Assembly: GCF_022354465.1 (NCBI RefSeq) | Contig: NZ_CP092361.1 | Span: 2,076,522 to 2,140,521, forward strand | DNA: 64,000 nt | Source: Wielerella bovis | GTDB lineage: Bacteria; Pseudomonadota; Gammaproteobacteria; Burkholderiales; Neisseriaceae | Direction: 5' to 3' | In this document: in pieces, positions 62,800 to 64,000 of the stretch | Layout: the number at the start of each line of letters is the position of its first letter | How positions within the stretch are numbered: position 1 is the stretch's first letter | The notes under the pieces: model-generated | Seen by the model: only the letters and a program-made list of their open reading frames with translations | The model's database searches: none | What the model was told of the DNA's origin: nothing | Translations under genes and position numbers: made by a program

Positions 62800-63774
62800 C
62801 TAACACTTTTTGATTTGCTGCTCAAATCCTTTTAAGCGTTTGTAAATAGACAGCAATTCCACAATCGTTGTCCACGATTTAACCAAAAATTGAAACGCAT
62901 CTTGTACTTTACCAAATGCACGAACCACTTGTTGTAAGGTTCCCAATGTCAGCAAACCCATAATCAAACTGGGTCCCAATGCGATGTATGGCACTACCAC
63001 CGCAAATTGCAAATATGACCAGCGCACCAAATCAAAATACAAATAATGCAAATAGAGAATATAGTTATTTTTGCGAATATCATCAAATAATTGGCGTAAA
63101 GTTTCAGGCTGCGCTCGGTTGGCATCGTCTTCGCCCAACACCAGTTCTTTACGATAGGCAGCTTCTACACGCTGATTATTAAATTCCAGCCCTGGTAATT
63201 TGATGCCAACCACACTCAACACCACCGTCCCAAATATTGAAAAAATCAGCGCGACATATACCAAAGAATGATTAACATGCCCAATCCATGGCAGTTGAGT
63301 AACATTTTTACTCAATTCCCACAGCACGGGCAAAAACGCCACCAAAGTCAGCACAGCACGAATAAAACTTTCACCTAAAGACTCCATAATTCTGGCAAAA
63401 CGCATGGTATCTTCTTGGATGCGTTGCGATGCACCTTCAATATGACGAACTTTATCCCAATAGCTCAAATAATATTCGGTCATGGCAGTGCGCCAGCGGA
63501 AAATATAATGCTTGGTAAAAAATTCCAGTAGTACCGAAACGGCAATGGCGATGCCTGCAATGCGGGCGAAATTCATCACTTTTTGCAGAAATTCGGGAAA
63601 AGTTACTGAATTTGGAGCCTTCAAAATTTGTTGAATACCATCGTAAAAGTCGCCAAACCAATTATTGATTTGCACATCTAATTCCACTTTGTACCAAATA
63701 GCAATTAAAATAACCAGAGTACCCAAAACTGACCAACTCGACCATTTGGGATTGAGAAAAAAACTACGAAACAT
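62800..63774 (-). CDS. SbmA/BacA-like peptide transporter, short form
   Basis: An inner-membrane transporter of the SbmA/BacA family, which imports antimicrobial peptides and other peptides with proton symport. About 324 residues. Strong family blocks: HYIFRWRTAMTEYYLSYWDK, HIEGASQRIQEDTMRFAR, VVGIKLPGLEFNNQRVEAAY, RKELVLGEDDANRAQPETLR and KSWTTIVELLSIYKRLKGFE. Compared with E. coli SbmA (406) the N-terminus is about 70 residues shorter: MFRSFFLNP runs directly into a segment matching SbmA residue ~80, so the first one or two helices are missing. Short forms occur in other Pasteurellaceae/Neisseriaceae as far as I recall. A TTG at 63792 is an alternative start. Confidence 0.88.
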   Translation of the reverse strand: MFRSFFLNPKWSSWSVLGTLVILIAIWYKVELDVQINNWFGDFYDGIQQILKAPNSVTFPEFLQKVMNFARIAGIAIAVSVLLEFFTKHYIFRWRTAMTEYYLSYWDKVRHIEGASQRIQEDTMRFARIMESLGESFIRAVLTLVAFLPVLWELSKNVTQLPWIGHVNHSLVYVALIFSIFGTVVLSVVGIKLPGLEFNNQRVEAAYRKELVLGEDDANRAQPETLRQLFDDIRKNNYILYLHYLYFDLVRWSYLQFAVVVPYIALGPSLIMGLLTLGTLQQVVRAFGKVQDAFQFLVKSWTTIVELLSIYKRLKGFEQQIKKC

Positions 63775-63814
63775 GAAATAAACTTTCGTCAATAATCATC
63801 AAAGGGCGATTTTA

Positions 63815-63950
63815 ACGCGAGTTTGAGATAAGTTGTAGGGTAAGCAATTTGTTCTTCACACAAAGTATCGTCGTTTAAAATAGAAATAATACGGCATTGC
63901 CAACTCTCTATATACTCGCCTTGTCTTAATTCCCGTTTTAACTACCGTCC
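63815..63950. repeat. Repeat fragments at the right edge
   Basis: A solitary CGCG-element end (CGCGAGTTTGAGATAAG, about 63819-63835) followed by a diverged family-2 copy (about 63867-63950: TATCGTCGTTTAAAATAGAA ... TTTTAACTACC). The remaining 50 bases to the edge show nothing recognisable. Confidence 0.45.
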
Positions 63951-64000
63951 AAATGCAATTCTCAACATTTCCATTGCAATCTGGTTCCTCCGTTTTATGA

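Overview
The window is 64 kb of ordinary, fairly AT-rich chromosome from a member of the Neisseriaceae. The main evidence is the 12-mer AGGCAGCCTGAA and its reverse complement, which occurs about every few hundred bases. This is the Kingella-type dialect of the neisserial DNA uptake sequence (DUS). Correia-like and dRS3-like repeats and the gene content (LigE, neisserial-style CcsB, cytochrome c', SbmA-like transporter, YnbA-like protein) agree. I would place it near Kingella/Simonsiella/Alysiella; the species cannot be fixed from the sequence. There is no prophage, CRISPR array, recognisable transposase or rRNA operon.

Layout. 0-8 kb: rsfS, a lipoprotein, scpA with a DUF1853 gene, dapD, gshA, mltB, ychJ and a YbaK-type deacylase. 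8-20 kb: asd, murA, leuS, cytochrome c', an SDR oxidoreductase, ubiG, a YiaA-type protein, ccsB, an orphan membrane protein and an ankyrin protein. 20-24 kb: a complete methionine importer, metN-metI-metQ, behind a long structured leader. 24-32 kb: pirin, lnt, nadE-HAD phosphatase, then the str operon rpsL-rpsG-fusA without tuf. 32-41 kb: a DUF4349 lipoprotein, uvrD, bfd behind Fur-like sites, a DUF4198 protein, uppS, DedA and an M16 peptidase. 41-44.5 kb: two tandem paralogous solute-binding lipoproteins separated by a repeat-rich stretch. 44.5-54.6 kb: katalase gene katA, a YnbA-like protein, ubiE, a lipoprotein-rhomboid pair, a DUF971 gene, a HAD-IB/S49 pair, the periplasmic ATP-dependent DNA ligase ligE and metR. 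54.6-64 kb: a decayed copy of the end of uppS, murJ, smg, a YhcG-type nuclease, topA, a very AT-rich orphan membrane gene, a DUF2272 lipoprotein, tRNA-Glu and a short SbmA-like transporter.

Most genes are housekeeping and stand alone or in pairs. Convergent genes are typically separated by an inverted pair of DUS that forms a terminator-like hairpin. Several genes (ubiG, the ankyrin gene, the YnbA-like gene, yhcG) take their stop codon from a DUS (GCC TGA).

The most unusual content is the non-coding repeat load. I distinguish at least six families besides DUS: (1) Correia-like elements of about 107 bp with ends TATAGTGGATTC; (2) a related family with ends TATAGTCGTTT; (3) elements with ends GTACACGACA around a G/C-rich hairpin; (4) about 163-bp elements with ends TTAGAACCTGTATTCA; (5) dRS3/CCTTTGCAAAAC-ended units; (6) a 202-bp element with CGCG-type inverted ends and an apparent 8-bp target duplication. 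Because the two solute-binding genes are recent duplicates with homologous upstream regions, the upstream region of one serves as the empty site for insertions in the other. That lets the boundaries of families 4 and 6 be read directly. The upstream region of the second gene has been hit three times, while that of the first carries a 15-bp tandem repeat just after the predicted promoter.
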